Origin: Neoroseomonas terrae
Lineage (GTDB): Bacteria; Pseudomonadota; Alphaproteobacteria; Acetobacterales; Acetobacteraceae
Length of the DNA: 64,000 nucleotides
Assembly (NCBI RefSeq): GCF_018129025.1
Contig: NZ_JAAEDI010000009.1
Location: 124,001 to 188,000, forward strand
Reading direction: 5' to 3'
How positions within the stretch are numbered: the stretch's first letter is position 1; each line of letters begins with the position of its first letter. This document shows positions 24,931 to 34,229 of this stretch, piece by piece. The translations under genes and the position numbers were made by a program. The notes under the pieces are model-generated. The model was not told the origin of the DNA and did no database searches. It saw only the letters and a list, made by a program, of their open reading frames with translations.

Positions 24931-27450
24931 CTAATCGGGCGACTGGTCCGGCAGCATTTGGACCACTCCCGCCCGCAGCGCCTCAGGCAGACTGCCCGCA
25001 TAAGGAGGCGCCGCTCCTGGTGCGAGGTAAGGAACAACCCCGTCTGCGTCGCAGACCCGATGCCAGCGGATGTACGCTTCGTGGTAATCTACCCGCAATG
25101 CGTTGAAGCCGAACACATCCATGCCGGTGGCGGAATTCGTTGTCAGCGAATCCGGCCGCGCAGCGCCGATGGTCAGCACATGCGGCAGTACGACGATGGC
25201 ATCCGAGCCAAGGACCAGTCGCGCCCGCCACAACATCTCGGTATCGGCGCTCGCCCGCACGCCGTCATAGCAGCCCAGTCTACGCAGCGCTTCCGCCCGG
25301 AAGAGCATGAATGACGGATTGGCATAGATCGGGCTGGATCGCGGGACGAACCTCACGCGTCCCGCGGCGTCCATGCGGAACCAGCGCGAATTGACGGCGA
25401 GCACAGAGGGCTCCGAGAACGCCTCCATCTCGATTTCGATTCGTCTGGGATGCATCCAGTCATCGGCATCGTGGAAGGTGACGAATGCGCCTCGCGCAGC
25501 ACCGATCGCGAGATTGCGGCAGGCATAGGTGCCCGCGTTCTGCGGTGTGCCTAGCGGCCGCACGCGCTGATCGCGTTCGGCGAAGCCCGCGATGATGGCC
25601 GCCGTGGCGTCGGTGCTGGCGTCATCGACGACCAGCACCTCGAGGTTCCGCCAGGACTGGTCGAGTACGCTGGCAAGCGCGAGCGCCAGGGTGGGAGCGG
25701 CATCGTGTGCACTGATCACCACGCTTACCAACGGGCCATCGACCGGCGGCGTGGATGGGCAGGCGAACCACGCCATTCCTGGCGGCGCGCCTTCCGGTTG
25801 CGGACAAGCGACACCGTGATGCGCGAACACGCCAGCGAGTAGCGCGCGCGCGCCGGCCGAGTCGCCATGGGCCAGGGCGATGTTGTGGCGCAAAAGAGCT
25901 TCGGTGCCGATCCGCTCAGCGACGGGAAGCCCCACGAGCGCGACGCGCGGGTCGTCAGCCCCCAGCAACGGCGCGGCACGGTCGGCAAGCCAGGGTCGCA
26001 GCCGCGGTGGCGTCTGTGCCCCCGAAAGAAGTGCGAAGCATCCTTCGGCGGATGCCTGATCCGACCCTGCCACCATCATCCCGAGGAGCCCGTTGGCTTC
26101 CGGATCCGCCGGCGCCAGCGCGCGTGCCTTGGCGAATTGCTCCGCGGCCGAGGCCCGGCCCCCCGTCGCGAGCATCGCATTGCCAAGCCGCGTGGCGAGC
26201 TGTGCCCTGAGCGCGGATGGCAGCATGCCGGGCTCTGCGGCGAAGTTGTCCAGGCTCATCAGGGCGCTGCGCGCCGCGCCCATGGTGCCGTAAGCGTGTG
26301 CCGCGGCCTGAACGGCTGCCAGGCGCAGTTCCGGGTCGGTCCATCGTGCGAGCAGTAGCTTCGCGGTGCCGACCACCGTCAAAGGATGGGCTTGGCGGGC
26401 AACGCGCGCTAGCAGCCGTCTCGCCTCGTTCGACGCCGCACCTGCCAAAGCATCAGCCAACGCCGCACCGGATTCCGCCACACCCGGCTGCGCCTTAGCT
26501 AGGAATCGAGCCGGCCGGTCCAGCGCGGAGCGGTCGATGAGGCGGTGCACGATGACGTCGCGAGTGGAAGGCGCCGCTTCGAGACGCTGAGCGGCCTCGG
26601 CGCGCCGCCCGAGGTGCCGCAGCGCCTCGGCCTCCAGCAGAGCGAAGCGCGCCTCGTCGGATCGGCGCGCGGCAGATTCGGCGATCATGGCAAGCGCTTC
26701 GGGCGCCTGACCGGCATCGAGGAGCGTTTGGGCACTTTCGGCCAGCGCCGCGGGATTGTCGGGCGCCGCTGTGCGCGCCTCCTGGAATGCAGCCAGGGCT
26801 TCATTGATCGCGCCACGGCTGCGAAGCAGCCGCCCAAGCGCCAAGCGCGCCTGCACCAGGTTGGAATCGTCGGCCGACACGGCGCCTAGCGCAGCTTCGG
26901 CAGCCTGCAAGTCGCCTTCCTGCCGCAGCAGCGCCGCATAGTCGATGAGCAGACCGCCGTCTCCGGGCTGTGCAATCATCAGGGGCGCAAGCATCGCGCG
27001 GGCGGCGGCGAGGTCGCCGGTCGCGATCAGCAACCGCACCATCTCACGTTGAGCCTGGAAATGCGCTGGATGATCCGCCAGGACCGATTGAAGCAGCGCG
27101 CGCGCGCGGTCCGGTCCGCCATGGGCACGTGCGGCGTGTGCCAGCGCCATACGCGGAGCGGGGGCGCGGGGAACGGCCACAGCGGCCGCCTGCCACGTGT
27201 CGATCGCCGCGGCTTGATCACCCGCCGACCAAAGTTTCCAGCCCTGCTTTGTAATGCTACCTACATCTTGCGGCCGAGCCAGAAGCTGCACCTGAACAGG
27301 GTGCGGCTGAGTGGCTGCCGAAGCGTTCGCCTCCGAGCCGCCGCCGGAATTCTGCCGGCTGTCCCTCGGCTGACAAAAGCCGCTTCCATGCATGCAGCAA
27401 CTATGGCGCGCCTCCCGGATGCGGTCCAGCAGCCTCCGGCCCCCCGCCAT
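24931..27450 (-). CDS. TPR-repeat protein fused to a family 2 glycosyltransferase
   Basis: 839 codons from the ATG at 27450; the true start may be the ATG at 27393, since neither has a strong Shine-Dalgarno sequence and the first 60 residues are low in structure. Residues about 70-520 are TPR-like helical repeats (for example LARLRLALGRLLRSRG-type helices and ALAAFQEARTAAPDNPAAL). Residues about 570-800 are a GT-A glycosyltransferase with PLVSVVISAHDAAPTL, NLEVLVVDDASTDATAAI and the metal-binding FHDADDWMHP. The layout, scaffold plus transferase, resembles enzymes that glycosylate proteins or long carriers. It diverges from the autotransporter gene across about 310 bases, so that protein is a possible acceptor (inference). 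Confidence 0.82.
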   Translation of the reverse strand: MAGGRRLLDRIREARHSCCMHGSGFCQPRDSRQNSGGGSEANASAATQPHPVQVQLLARPQDVGSITKQGWKLWSAGDQAAAIDTWQAAAVAVPRAPAPRMALAHAARAHGGPDRARALLQSVLADHPAHFQAQREMVRLLIATGDLAAARAMLAPLMIAQPGDGGLLIDYAALLRQEGDLQAAEAALGAVSADDSNLVQARLALGRLLRSRGAINEALAAFQEARTAAPDNPAALAESAQTLLDAGQAPEALAMIAESAARRSDEARFALLEAEALRHLGRRAEAAQRLEAAPSTRDVIVHRLIDRSALDRPARFLAKAQPGVAESGAALADALAGAASNEARRLLARVARQAHPLTVVGTAKLLLARWTDPELRLAAVQAAAHAYGTMGAARSALMSLDNFAAEPGMLPSALRAQLATRLGNAMLATGGRASAAEQFAKARALAPADPEANGLLGMMVAGSDQASAEGCFALLSGAQTPPRLRPWLADRAAPLLGADDPRVALVGLPVAERIGTEALLRHNIALAHGDSAGARALLAGVFAHHGVACPQPEGAPPGMAWFACPSTPPVDGPLVSVVISAHDAAPTLALALASVLDQSWRNLEVLVVDDASTDATAAIIAGFAERDQRVRPLGTPQNAGTYACRNLAIGAARGAFVTFHDADDWMHPRRIEIEMEAFSEPSVLAVNSRWFRMDAAGRVRFVPRSSPIYANPSFMLFRAEALRRLGCYDGVRASADTEMLWRARLVLGSDAIVVLPHVLTIGAARPDSLTTNSATGMDVFGFNALRVDYHEAYIRWHRVCDADGVVPYLAPGAAPPYAGSLPEALRAGVVQMLPDQSPD

Positions 27451-27762
27451 TGCCGGGCGCTGCGCTGCTCACCGACCCGAGTTGCTACCGCGTCGCCATA
27501 CGACATGAAGTGACGATGCCGCGCTGTGGAGAATGGCCCAAGAGCACGATGAAGGGTGGTAGATTGTGGGTAGTCGGCGGCTTGATCCTGCGCCGGCTTA
27601 TCGCGGGAGCAACCGATGCCCGGGAGCCAAGCCGCTCAAGCTGAACGAAGCACTTCCGGCTTGGCGACACCGCGTGCTCCATAATTTGTCATGATGATCT
27701 CGGACACGCGCGTGGGTAGCATGGAGGGGCAAGACCACAATGCCTCACCAGGAAACGTTTTG
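27451..27762. other. Divergent intergenic region
   Basis: About 310 bases between the TPR-glycosyltransferase and autotransporter starts. It should contain both promoters, but no clear consensus pair was found. In-frame codons upstream of 27763 (from 27691) are treated as leader, because the ATG at 27763 has a good Shine-Dalgarno sequence and a signal peptide begins there. Confidence 0.4.
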
Positions 27763-29559
27763 ATGCACACCGGGACGAGAAATGGCCTGCGCCTCGCCAG
27801 CGCGGCAGTGGCGTTGTGTCTAGCGGGACACGCCTTCCCGGCGGCGGCGCAGCAGCTCACCATGCCTCCTCTCCCGCCCGGCGCGCTTCTAACGGGTCCG
27901 ATCGCCTTCCAGGGGGGCGGCGGCTTCATCCCTTCGATCATGACGGGGGTCGATGCCAACAACTACGTAGGCGCCTTCCCGCCTGTGCTGTCCTTCGTCC
28001 CGAATGCCCCGGCCGCCGTCGTCCTGACGTCGGCGCCGACGCAGTGGGTGCGCTTCTATACGGCCGGTGCAACGGGCGACATGGGATCGCCGATCGGCAG
28101 CTGGATCGCCACCACCAACAGCGTGCGCGGGCTGACGGCGGAACAGGTCAAGAATGTCCTGGCCTTGCCCTCATTGCCGACATCGCTTGCCGTCGTCCGC
28201 GCACCGGCGGGGGTCTGCGTGCTCGCGGCGCAGGGCAACGCCGTGCTCGGCAACTTTCCTGCCAATCCGCCCGATATCCCAACGCCGGGGCCGTGGGGAC
28301 AGGGCGGTACGCCCCAGTACTACATCATTGGTCAGACCAGCAGCCCGAACTGCGTCGACGCCCAGAATCTTCCGGATGCCGCCTATATCGCGCAGCTCAA
28401 CATGGGCACCTACGCGCTGGCCTATGCCCCGCAGGCAGGTGGAGGCAATGCCGGCGCCGTGGCCGCGGCCCTCGACAACGCGACGTTTCCGCCGCCGTTC
28501 ACCGACATGGACAGCGTCTACAATGCGCTCGACATCCTCAACCTGACCGACCCGCCCGGCCTGCGGAACGCGCTCGTTCAGCTCGATGGCGAGATCTACG
28601 CCGATCTGCCGACCGTCGCGATCACCGGCAGCCAGCTCTTCCTCGGGGCGCTGCGCGATCAGATGCGCGTCGGACGAACGTTGGCCGGTGCGGGGCCGCT
28701 GGCCAACGTGCCGCCCACCAGCAGCGAGCCGCTCCGGGCATGGGTTACCGGCTTCGGCGGCGCCGGCTCTCTCTCCGGCAACGGCGATAGCCATGATGCC
28801 AACTTCGCGCTCGGCGGCATCGTGGGAGGCGTTGACTATGCTTTCCTGCCTACCCTTCGAGCCGGTGTCGCTCTCGGCTATGCCCGTTCCGGCTACTCGC
28901 TGGATGGGCTGTCGGGCAACGCGGACGTCAACCAGTACACGGTCGCGCTGTACGCGAGCTATGCACGCGGGCCGCTCTATCTCGATGCGGCCATCGGCTA
29001 CTCCCACATGGATGCCGATGTGACGAGGAATGTAGCCTTCCCCGGCGTGATACGCAGCGCCAGCGGTGAGCCGCAAGGCAACGCTGTGCTTGCCAGCGCC
29101 GAGCTCGGGTATCATCTGCGCCTCGCGCAGGATACGGGGCTCACGCCGCTCCTTGGGCTGCAGGTGGTATCCGCCGCACAGGACGCTTTCACCGAGAACG
29201 GTGCGGGCGACATCAACCTGCGCGTCGCGTCCGAGACGACCTCGTCGGTCCGCAGCATCCTCGGCGCAGAGATCACGCAACGCGTCGCGGTCGGATCCGG
29301 CGTCCTTCAGGCTGCGCTCCGCCTGGCTTGGCTGCACGATTATGCAGGGACGGATCGTAGCATCGACGCTTCCTTCGCCGGCTTGCCGAGCGCGGCCTTC
29401 ACGGTGAACGGCGTCCGCGCGCCACGCGACCTGGCCGCGATCGGCGTAGCGGCATCAATGCCGCTCGACTCGATGGAGCTATTCGTACGCTACGATGGGG
29501 CCATCGCCGCCGACTACGGCGTCCACAGTGGATCCATGGGCCTTCGCGTAGCCTTCTGA
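27763..29559 (+). CDS. Autotransporter with C-terminal beta-barrel domain
   Basis: 598 residues from the ATG at 27763, which has AGGAA eight bases upstream. Residues 1-31 are a signal peptide ending in AFPAAAQQ. A passenger of about 290 residues, rich in Gly, Pro, Asn and Thr, follows, with two cysteines around residues 146 and 186. The linker LNLTDPPGLRNALVQLDGEIYADLPT is typical of the helix region before autotransporter barrels. Residues about 325-598 form the beta-barrel (GGVDYAFLPTLRAGVALGYA; ends MGLRVAF with C-terminal Phe). It should insert in the outer membrane and display the passenger. The passenger matches no enzyme I recognise. Its position beside TPR-GT2 and the glycan island suggests it may be modified or work at the same surface. 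Confidence 0.86.
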   Translation: MHTGTRNGLRLASAAVALCLAGHAFPAAAQQLTMPPLPPGALLTGPIAFQGGGGFIPSIMTGVDANNYVGAFPPVLSFVPNAPAAVVLTSAPTQWVRFYTAGATGDMGSPIGSWIATTNSVRGLTAEQVKNVLALPSLPTSLAVVRAPAGVCVLAAQGNAVLGNFPANPPDIPTPGPWGQGGTPQYYIIGQTSSPNCVDAQNLPDAAYIAQLNMGTYALAYAPQAGGGNAGAVAAALDNATFPPPFTDMDSVYNALDILNLTDPPGLRNALVQLDGEIYADLPTVAITGSQLFLGALRDQMRVGRTLAGAGPLANVPPTSSEPLRAWVTGFGGAGSLSGNGDSHDANFALGGIVGGVDYAFLPTLRAGVALGYARSGYSLDGLSGNADVNQYTVALYASYARGPLYLDAAIGYSHMDADVTRNVAFPGVIRSASGEPQGNAVLASAELGYHLRLAQDTGLTPLLGLQVVSAAQDAFTENGAGDINLRVASETTSSVRSILGAEITQRVAVGSGVLQAALRLAWLHDYAGTDRSIDASFAGLPSAAFTVNGVRAPRDLAAIGVAASMPLDSMELFVRYDGAIAADYGVHSGSMGLRVAF

Positions 29560-29650
29560 AGGCGCGCAGGCGGCTGGGCGTCCAATGTCCTGATTCGACG
29601 TCTCAGCCACTACCGGCACGGGCCGCGTCCGGCCAAACAAGAGTTCGGAA

Positions 29651-29710
29651 TAGGTGGGTATGCCCCTCCGAACCACCCCGCCAGGTACTTGGAGCACCTG
29701 GACCGCAATC
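29651..29710 (-). repeat. Composite two-hairpin repeat, variant copy
   Basis: On the minus strand it reads GATTGCGGTCCAGG, a short stem, GGCGGGGTGGTTCGGAGGGG and a decayed second stem. It matches the copy at 42788-42848 more closely than the CAAAGGCC-type copies. It lies after the autotransporter stop. Confidence 0.65.
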
Positions 29711-29814
29711 TCCTGGTGCCGGGCATCCCTGCCTCATTGACCCCTCCAGGCGCGCGCGGTGCACAAGGGCGGGTTCGGGCATCCATTCCAGCAGCGGCGC
29801 ACAACGCCGAGTGA

Positions 29815-29872
29815 AGGTTTGCAAAGGCCCTTCGGCCTTTGCTGGGGTGGCTTGGAGGGGCAAAGCCCATCC
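29815..29872 (+). repeat. Composite two-hairpin repeat, copy B
   Basis: Module 1 is GCAAAGGCC and GGCCTTTGC around CTTC; the terminal pair is swapped relative to copy A, so pairing is kept. The linker is TGGGGTGGCTT. Module 2 is GGAGGGGC and GCCCATCC around AAA, with one mismatch. It lies between the convergent autotransporter and ispB genes. A lone module 2-type hairpin follows at 29910-29927. Confidence 0.8.
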
Positions 29873-29932
29873 AACTTCAACAGCCGAGGTCACCACGCCG
29901 ACCTTCCGTGGAGGGCAACGCCCCTCCCTGCG

Positions 29933-30982
29933 TCACCGCGCCCGATCGGTCACGAAGGCCACGACATTCGCAAGCGCGGTCTTCTCGGCCGTGTCCGGGA
30001 AGGAAGCCAGCGCAGCGATCGCCTGCTCGCCGTACCGCCGCGCGCGGCGGATGGTGTCATCCAACGCGCCATGCCGGCGCATCAGCTCCAGCGCGTGCGC
30101 CAGGTCGTCGTCGCTCTGCTCGCGGTCTTCCTGCGTCCGGCGCCAGAAGGTGCGATCCTCCTCGCTCCCGCGCGCGAAGGCGAGCAGCACGGGCAGGGTG
30201 ATCTTGCCCTCACGGAAATCGTCGCCGACCGTCTTGCCCAGCGCCTGCTGGTCGGCGCTGTAGTCCAGCGCGTCGTCCACCAGCTGGAACGCGATGCCGA
30301 GCGCCATGCCGAACTCGCGCAGCGCCGCCTGGCGCGCCGGCGGCTGGTCGGCCACCACGGCGCCGACCTCGGTCGCGGCCGCGAACAGGGCTGCGGTCTT
30401 GCCCTCGATGACGCGCAGGTACTGCGCCTCGGTCGTCGTCGTGTCGTTCTGGGTGATGAGCTGCAGCACCTCGCCCTCGGCGATGGTGGCCGAGGCGGCG
30501 GAGAGGATGCGCAGCACCTCGAGCGAGCCGTCCTCGACCATCACCTCGAAGGCGCGGGAGAACAGGAAATCGCCGACGAGAACCGACGCCTTGTTGCCGA
30601 ACAGCGCGTTCGCCGAAGCCTGGCCGCGGCGCAGCGCGCTTTCGTCCACCACGTCGTCATGCAGCAGCGTCGCGGTGTGGATGAATTCGACGCACGCAGC
30701 CAGGTTGACGTGACGCGACCCGCGGTAGCCGCACATGCGCGCGGCCGCGAGCGTGAGCAGCGGCCGCAGGCGCTTGCCGCCCGCGGCGACGATGTGCGCC
30801 GCGAGTTGCGGGATCAGCGCGACATCGCTCTGCATGCGCTCGACGATGAGGCGATTGCAGGCGTCGAGGTCGGCCCGCACCAGCGCGATCAGGGCGCTGA
30901 GCGCGTCCTCGCCCTTGCGGGGGGCCGCGGCATGCTGCTGCCGCGCCATGTCGGCGCCGAGCGGCTTGGCGGAGGCGCTCAC
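29933..30982 (-). CDS. ispB: Polyprenyl (octaprenyl/decaprenyl) diphosphate synthase
   Basis: 349 residues from the GTG at 30982, which has AGGAG about nine bases upstream; a longer ATG-started reading would run through the divergent DUF2007 gene. This trans-isoprenyl diphosphate synthase makes the long side chain of ubiquinone from farnesyl diphosphate and isopentenyl diphosphate. GGKRLRPLLTLAAARM is the substrate-binding region. The first aspartate-rich motif is LLHDDVVDESALRRG, and the second is FQLVDDALDYSA. Chain length (C40 or C50) is not settled by sequence; ispB is used in the broad sense. Its 3' end converges on the hairpin repeats after the autotransporter gene. Confidence 0.9.
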   Translation of the reverse strand: MSASAKPLGADMARQQHAAAPRKGEDALSALIALVRADLDACNRLIVERMQSDVALIPQLAAHIVAAGGKRLRPLLTLAAARMCGYRGSRHVNLAACVEFIHTATLLHDDVVDESALRRGQASANALFGNKASVLVGDFLFSRAFEVMVEDGSLEVLRILSAASATIAEGEVLQLITQNDTTTTEAQYLRVIEGKTAALFAAATEVGAVVADQPPARQAALREFGMALGIAFQLVDDALDYSADQQALGKTVGDDFREGKITLPVLLAFARGSEEDRTFWRRTQEDREQSDDDLAHALELMRRHGALDDTIRRARRYGEQAIAALASFPDTAEKTALANVVAFVTDRAR

Positions 30983-31069
30983 CCTTGCTCTTCTCCTGCT
31001 GGGGGCCGCACCATAGTCACGCCCCGCCCAGGCGGCAAGCAGCGGAAAACCAAGGGAATTGCATCGAGT

Positions 31070-31282
31070 ATGCGTGTCGTTGCCACCACCACGGACCCGG
31101 TCCGGCTGACCTTCCTGCGGGCCCTGCTGGCCGATGCCGGAATCGACAGCATCGTGCTCGATGCCCACATCAGCGCGGTGGAAGGCGGCATCGGGGCCTT
31201 TCCCCGTCGCCTCGCGGTCATCCCCGACGATGAGGCGCGAGCGCGCGATGTGCTGCGGGAGGCCGGCGAGGCCGCCGTGTGA
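31070..31282 (+). CDS. DUF2007 small protein
   Basis: 70 residues starting MRVVATTTDPVRLTFLRALL. This is the DUF2007 (putative signal-transducing) fold: a short protein with a beta-alpha-beta core and the segment IDSIVLDAHISAVEGGIGAF. Its function is unknown. The stop overlaps the next start (GTGTGA region), so it is translated with the methylase. This pair is common in alphaproteobacteria beside the polyprenyl synthase gene, which is divergent here. Confidence 0.8.
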   Translation: MRVVATTTDPVRLTFLRALLADAGIDSIVLDAHISAVEGGIGAFPRRLAVIPDDEARARDVLREAGEAAV

Positions 31283-32010
31283 CCGAAACGACCGAGGACA
31301 CGCTGCTCGGCGGCCGCGTCCGATTGCGGCAGCCCGCAGTTGGCTTTCGTGCAGGGCTCGACGCCGTGTTGCTGGCAGCCTTCGTCCCTGCCCGGCCCGG
31401 CGAACGGGTGCTCGAGGCTGGCTGCGGGACCGGGGCGGCTTTTCTCTGCCTCGCCGCGCGTGTGCCGGGCGTGCAGGTGGCGGCGCTGGAGCGCGAGCCG
31501 GCGATGGCCACCCTCGCCCGCGCCAATGCCGCGACCAACGGCGCCGACGCGACGGTAACGGAAGGCGACGTGGCGGATACCGCGCTCGCTCGGCGGCTCG
31601 GCGCAGTCGACCATGCGCTGGCGAACCCCCCTTACTGGCCTGGTGGGACAGCGCCGCCGGGGGCGGTGCGCCGCGCTGCGACCCATGAATCCGGGCCCGG
31701 CCTCGCCGATTGGATCGGGTTCCTGGCCGCCGCGCTCCGCGACCGAGGCACGCTGAACCTGGTGCTGCCGGCCGCCCGCTTCGATGCCGGGATAGCGGCC
31801 TTGCGCCAGGCGGGGTGCGGGTCCGTCGTGTTGCTGCCGGTCGCGCCGCGGGCGGGCCAGGCGGCGAAGCGCGTCCTGATCCGCGCCCACAAGGCCGGCC
31901 GCGCGCCTGCGCGGCTGCTCCCGCCTTTCGTGCTGCATGAGGCCGACGGGGCCTTCACCGCCGCGGCCGACTCCATCCTGCGCCATGCCGCCTCGCTGGC
32001 GGCGGCATAG
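31279..32010 (+). CDS. TrmN6/YfiC-like adenine-N6 methyltransferase
   Basis: 243 residues with a GTG start. VLEAGCGTGAAFLCLAARVPG is SAM motif I. The N6-adenine methylase signature NPPY is in HALANPPYWPGG. The family includes the enzyme that methylates A37 of tRNA-Val, though other family members act on protein glutamines or rRNA. The end, AADSILRHAASLAAA, is typical of the alphaproteobacterial branch. It is co-translated with DUF2007 and converges with the next gene, leaving three bases between stops. Confidence 0.8.
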   Translation: MTETTEDTLLGGRVRLRQPAVGFRAGLDAVLLAAFVPARPGERVLEAGCGTGAAFLCLAARVPGVQVAALEREPAMATLARANAATNGADATVTEGDVADTALARRLGAVDHALANPPYWPGGTAPPGAVRRAATHESGPGLADWIGFLAAALRDRGTLNLVLPAARFDAGIAALRQAGCGSVVLLPVAPRAGQAAKRVLIRAHKAGRAPARLLPPFVLHEADGAFTAAADSILRHAASLAAA

Positions 32011-32013
32011 TCG

Positions 32014-32301
32014 CTACTGGTCCTTCACCTCGGGGTGGCGCAGCAGCCAAAGACGTTCATGCGCGGCAACCAGACTCTCAAGATTCTTGCGCCGGTTCGA
32101 ATCGGGCGACGCCGGTCGGCGAGTGAGCATCATCTCAAGGATGCGGAGCAGTTCCTCGGCGACCTCGAAATCGCCCTGGTCGCAAGCGTGATGGAAAGCG
32201 ATCAGGATCTTGTCGGACAGCCTGCGGGTATGCCGCGGCGCCGACGCACCGCCACGCCCACCCTCGGCGCCCATGGCGCCGTCGTGATCATCAAACGACA
32301 T
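32014..32301 (-). CDS. Conserved hypothetical protein
   Basis: 95 residues. The ATG at 32301 is chosen for its GGAGGGG upstream; a longer frame to 32367 is less likely. It has an N-terminal disordered glycine- and arginine-rich part and then a helical segment, LSDKILIAFHHACDQGDFEVAEELLRILEMML. No family with known function is recognised. The helical hairpin resembles a single TPR-like unit. Confidence 0.65.
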   Translation of the reverse strand: MSFDDHDGAMGAEGGRGGASAPRHTRRLSDKILIAFHHACDQGDFEVAEELLRILEMMLTRRPASPDSNRRKNLESLVAAHERLWLLRHPEVKDQ

Positions 32302-32400
32302 GATGCCCCTCCGCCGCCACCGATGCCCCAGCAGTGGCCGGACCCGGCAAGTCGGCCATTGGATCATACGGCCTGGATAGCCCAGACGGAACCCCGCGTG

Positions 32401-33075
32401 TCAAAACGCGCGAAGCTGTGCACTCACCGTCGAGGCGATGGCCTCCGGCGTGCTTTCTGGGCGGAAAAGGCTGCGGACGCGGCCGTCCGGTCCAACGAAG
32501 TAGATGAATGACGAGTGATCCATGAGGTAGTCTGAGGAATCCCGGGGCTGCACCTTCGCATAGTAGACGCGGTAGGCACGGGCGGCCTGGGCCACCTGCT
32601 CCGCGGTGCCGGTCAGGCCGACCATGCGCGGATGAAAGCGGGAGACGTAGTCGGCCAGCGCTTCCGGCGTGTCGCGTTCCGGGTCGATCGAGATAAGGAC
32701 CGGCGTCACCCGCTCCCCGGCCGGGCCCATGGCGTCGAGCGCGGCGGCGATGGTGCCGAGCTCGGTCGGGCAGACATCCGGGCAGTAGGTGAAGCCGAAG
32801 TAGACCAGCATGCCACGACCGGCGAAGTCACGCTCGGTCACGGTCTTGCCGGTCTGGTCCACCAGCGTGAAGGGGCCACCGAGAGAGACGCCCGGTGCGA
32901 CCTGCACACCGCCCGCAACGGCACCCGACATGTCCGATCCGGTCAGGCGAGCGAGCTGGCGCATAAAGGAATCGGCGACCGATTCCTCCGGCGCTCGCAG
33001 AAACCAGGCCATGGCCCAGACGCCACCGAGAAGGACCACGAGAAGGACGGAAACCGCACGAATGGCACGCATCAT
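32401..33075 (-). CDS. SCO1/SenC-family copper chaperone
   Basis: 224 residues. An N-terminal signal anchor (about residues 5-25) is followed by a thioredoxin-like domain. FGFTYCPDVCPTELGTI carries the CxxxC copper site, and DHSSFIYFVGP carries the distal histidine. SCO proteins help build the CuA centre of cytochrome oxidase in the periplasm and may act as thiol reductants. It sits 3' of nrdB with a hairpin between, so it is probably a separate or read-through transcript. Confidence 0.9.
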   Translation of the reverse strand: MMRAIRAVSVLLVVLLGGVWAMAWFLRAPEESVADSFMRQLARLTGSDMSGAVAGGVQVAPGVSLGGPFTLVDQTGKTVTERDFAGRGMLVYFGFTYCPDVCPTELGTIAAALDAMGPAGERVTPVLISIDPERDTPEALADYVSRFHPRMVGLTGTAEQVAQAARAYRVYYAKVQPRDSSDYLMDHSSFIYFVGPDGRVRSLFRPESTPEAIASTVSAQLRAF

Positions 33076-33097
33076 GATGCGGCGCAGTTAGTCCCTA

Positions 33098-33130
33098 TCG
33101 CACGGGGCATGCAAGCGTAGCCCCGTGCGA
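33098..33130 (-). terminator. Hairpin after nrdB
   Basis: A perfect 11-bp stem, TCGCACGGGGC and GCCCCGTGCGA, with an 11-base loop, starts 12 bases after the nrdB stop. There is no T tract, so it may terminate weakly or protect the mRNA end. Confidence 0.5.
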
Positions 33131-33142
33131 CGCTGCCCTGCC

Positions 33143-34195
33143 TCAGTGGCGGACGCTCTCGATCGCGCCCTCCGGCTGCGGCGAGGTGAAGACCTCATCG
33201 GCGAAAGCGTCCTCCCAGCTGCCGGCGGTGCTGGCCTTGGAGTATTCCGTCGCGCGATTCTCGAAGAAATTCGTGTGCTCGACCGCGTTCAGCATCTCAT
33301 CGAGCCAGGGCAGTGGGTTCTTCTCGATATTGTAGAGCGGATCGAGGCCAAGCTGCTGCAGGCGCCGATCCGCGATGAAGCGGATGTATTCCTTGGTCTG
33401 CGCGGCATCGAGGCCCTGCACGCCACCCAGTTCGAAGGCGAGGTCGATGAAGGCGTCCTCATGCTCGACGATCGTCGAGCAGATGTCTGTCAGGTCCTGC
33501 TTCAGCTTCTCATTCCAGATTTCCGGATTCTCCTGCACGAAGGTGCGGAACAGGCGAATGACGGACAGGCAGTGCAGCGTCTCGTCGCGCACCGACCAGG
33601 TTACGATCTGGCCCATGCCCTTCATCTTGTTGAAGCGGGGGAAGTTCATGAGGATCGCGAAGGAGGCGAAAAGCTGCAGCCCCTCCGTGAAGGCCCCGAA
33701 AGCGGCGAGCGTCTTGGCGATCTCGGTCTTCGAATCGATCGAGAACGTCTGCATGTAGTCGTACTTGTCCTTCATCTCCTTGTATTTGAGGAAGGCCGTG
33801 TATTCGGTCTCGGGCATGCCGATGGTGTCGAGCAGGTGGCTGTAAGCCGCGACGTGGATGGTCTCGATGTTGCTGAAGGCGGACAGCATCATCAGCACTT
33901 CCGTCGGCTTGAACACCTGGGAATAGTGCTTCATGTAGCAGTTGTTCACCTCGACATCCGCCTGGGTGAAGAAGCGGAAGATCTGGGTGAGCAGGTTGCG
34001 CTCGCCGTCGGTCAGGTTCTTCTGCCAGTCCTTGACGTCGTCGGCCATCGGCACTTCTTCGGGCAGCCAGTGCACGCGCTGCTGCATAAGCCAGGCGTCA
34101 TAGGCCCAAGGGTAGCGGAACGGCTTGTAGACCGGGTTCCCGGTGAGCAGGTCGAACTTCACCGGCAATTCGTCGGTCGTGGTGCCATCAGCCAT
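33143..34195 (-). CDS. nrdB: Ribonucleotide reductase class I small subunit
   Basis: 350 residues. NrdB carries the dimetal-tyrosyl centre that starts catalysis in NrdA. Metal-ligand helices are visible in QIFRFFTQADVEVNNCYMKHY, the NIETIHVAAYSHLLDTIG stretch, and later in VRDETLHC with EDAFIDLAFELGG. The start ATG at 34195 matches the family (MADGTTTDELPVKFDLLTGN). It lacks an N-terminal ATP-cone. The partner nrdA lies 5.4 kb away on the same strand with four unrelated genes between. Two NrdR-like boxes lie 35-81 bases upstream of the start. Confidence 0.95.
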   Translation of the reverse strand: MADGTTTDELPVKFDLLTGNPVYKPFRYPWAYDAWLMQQRVHWLPEEVPMADDVKDWQKNLTDGERNLLTQIFRFFTQADVEVNNCYMKHYSQVFKPTEVLMMLSAFSNIETIHVAAYSHLLDTIGMPETEYTAFLKYKEMKDKYDYMQTFSIDSKTEIAKTLAAFGAFTEGLQLFASFAILMNFPRFNKMKGMGQIVTWSVRDETLHCLSVIRLFRTFVQENPEIWNEKLKQDLTDICSTIVEHEDAFIDLAFELGGVQGLDAAQTKEYIRFIADRRLQQLGLDPLYNIEKNPLPWLDEMLNAVEHTNFFENRATEYSKASTAGSWEDAFADEVFTSPQPEGAIESVRH

Positions 34196-34229
34196 GAGCC
34201 ATCCCCAGCAAGTCTACGATGCGCGGAAC

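Noticed and set aside
24375..25037. Minus-strand frame of 220 codons partly in the gap after the TPR-GT2 gene
   Set aside because: No family features, overlap with the GT2 coding end and no start signal. It may be decay products only.
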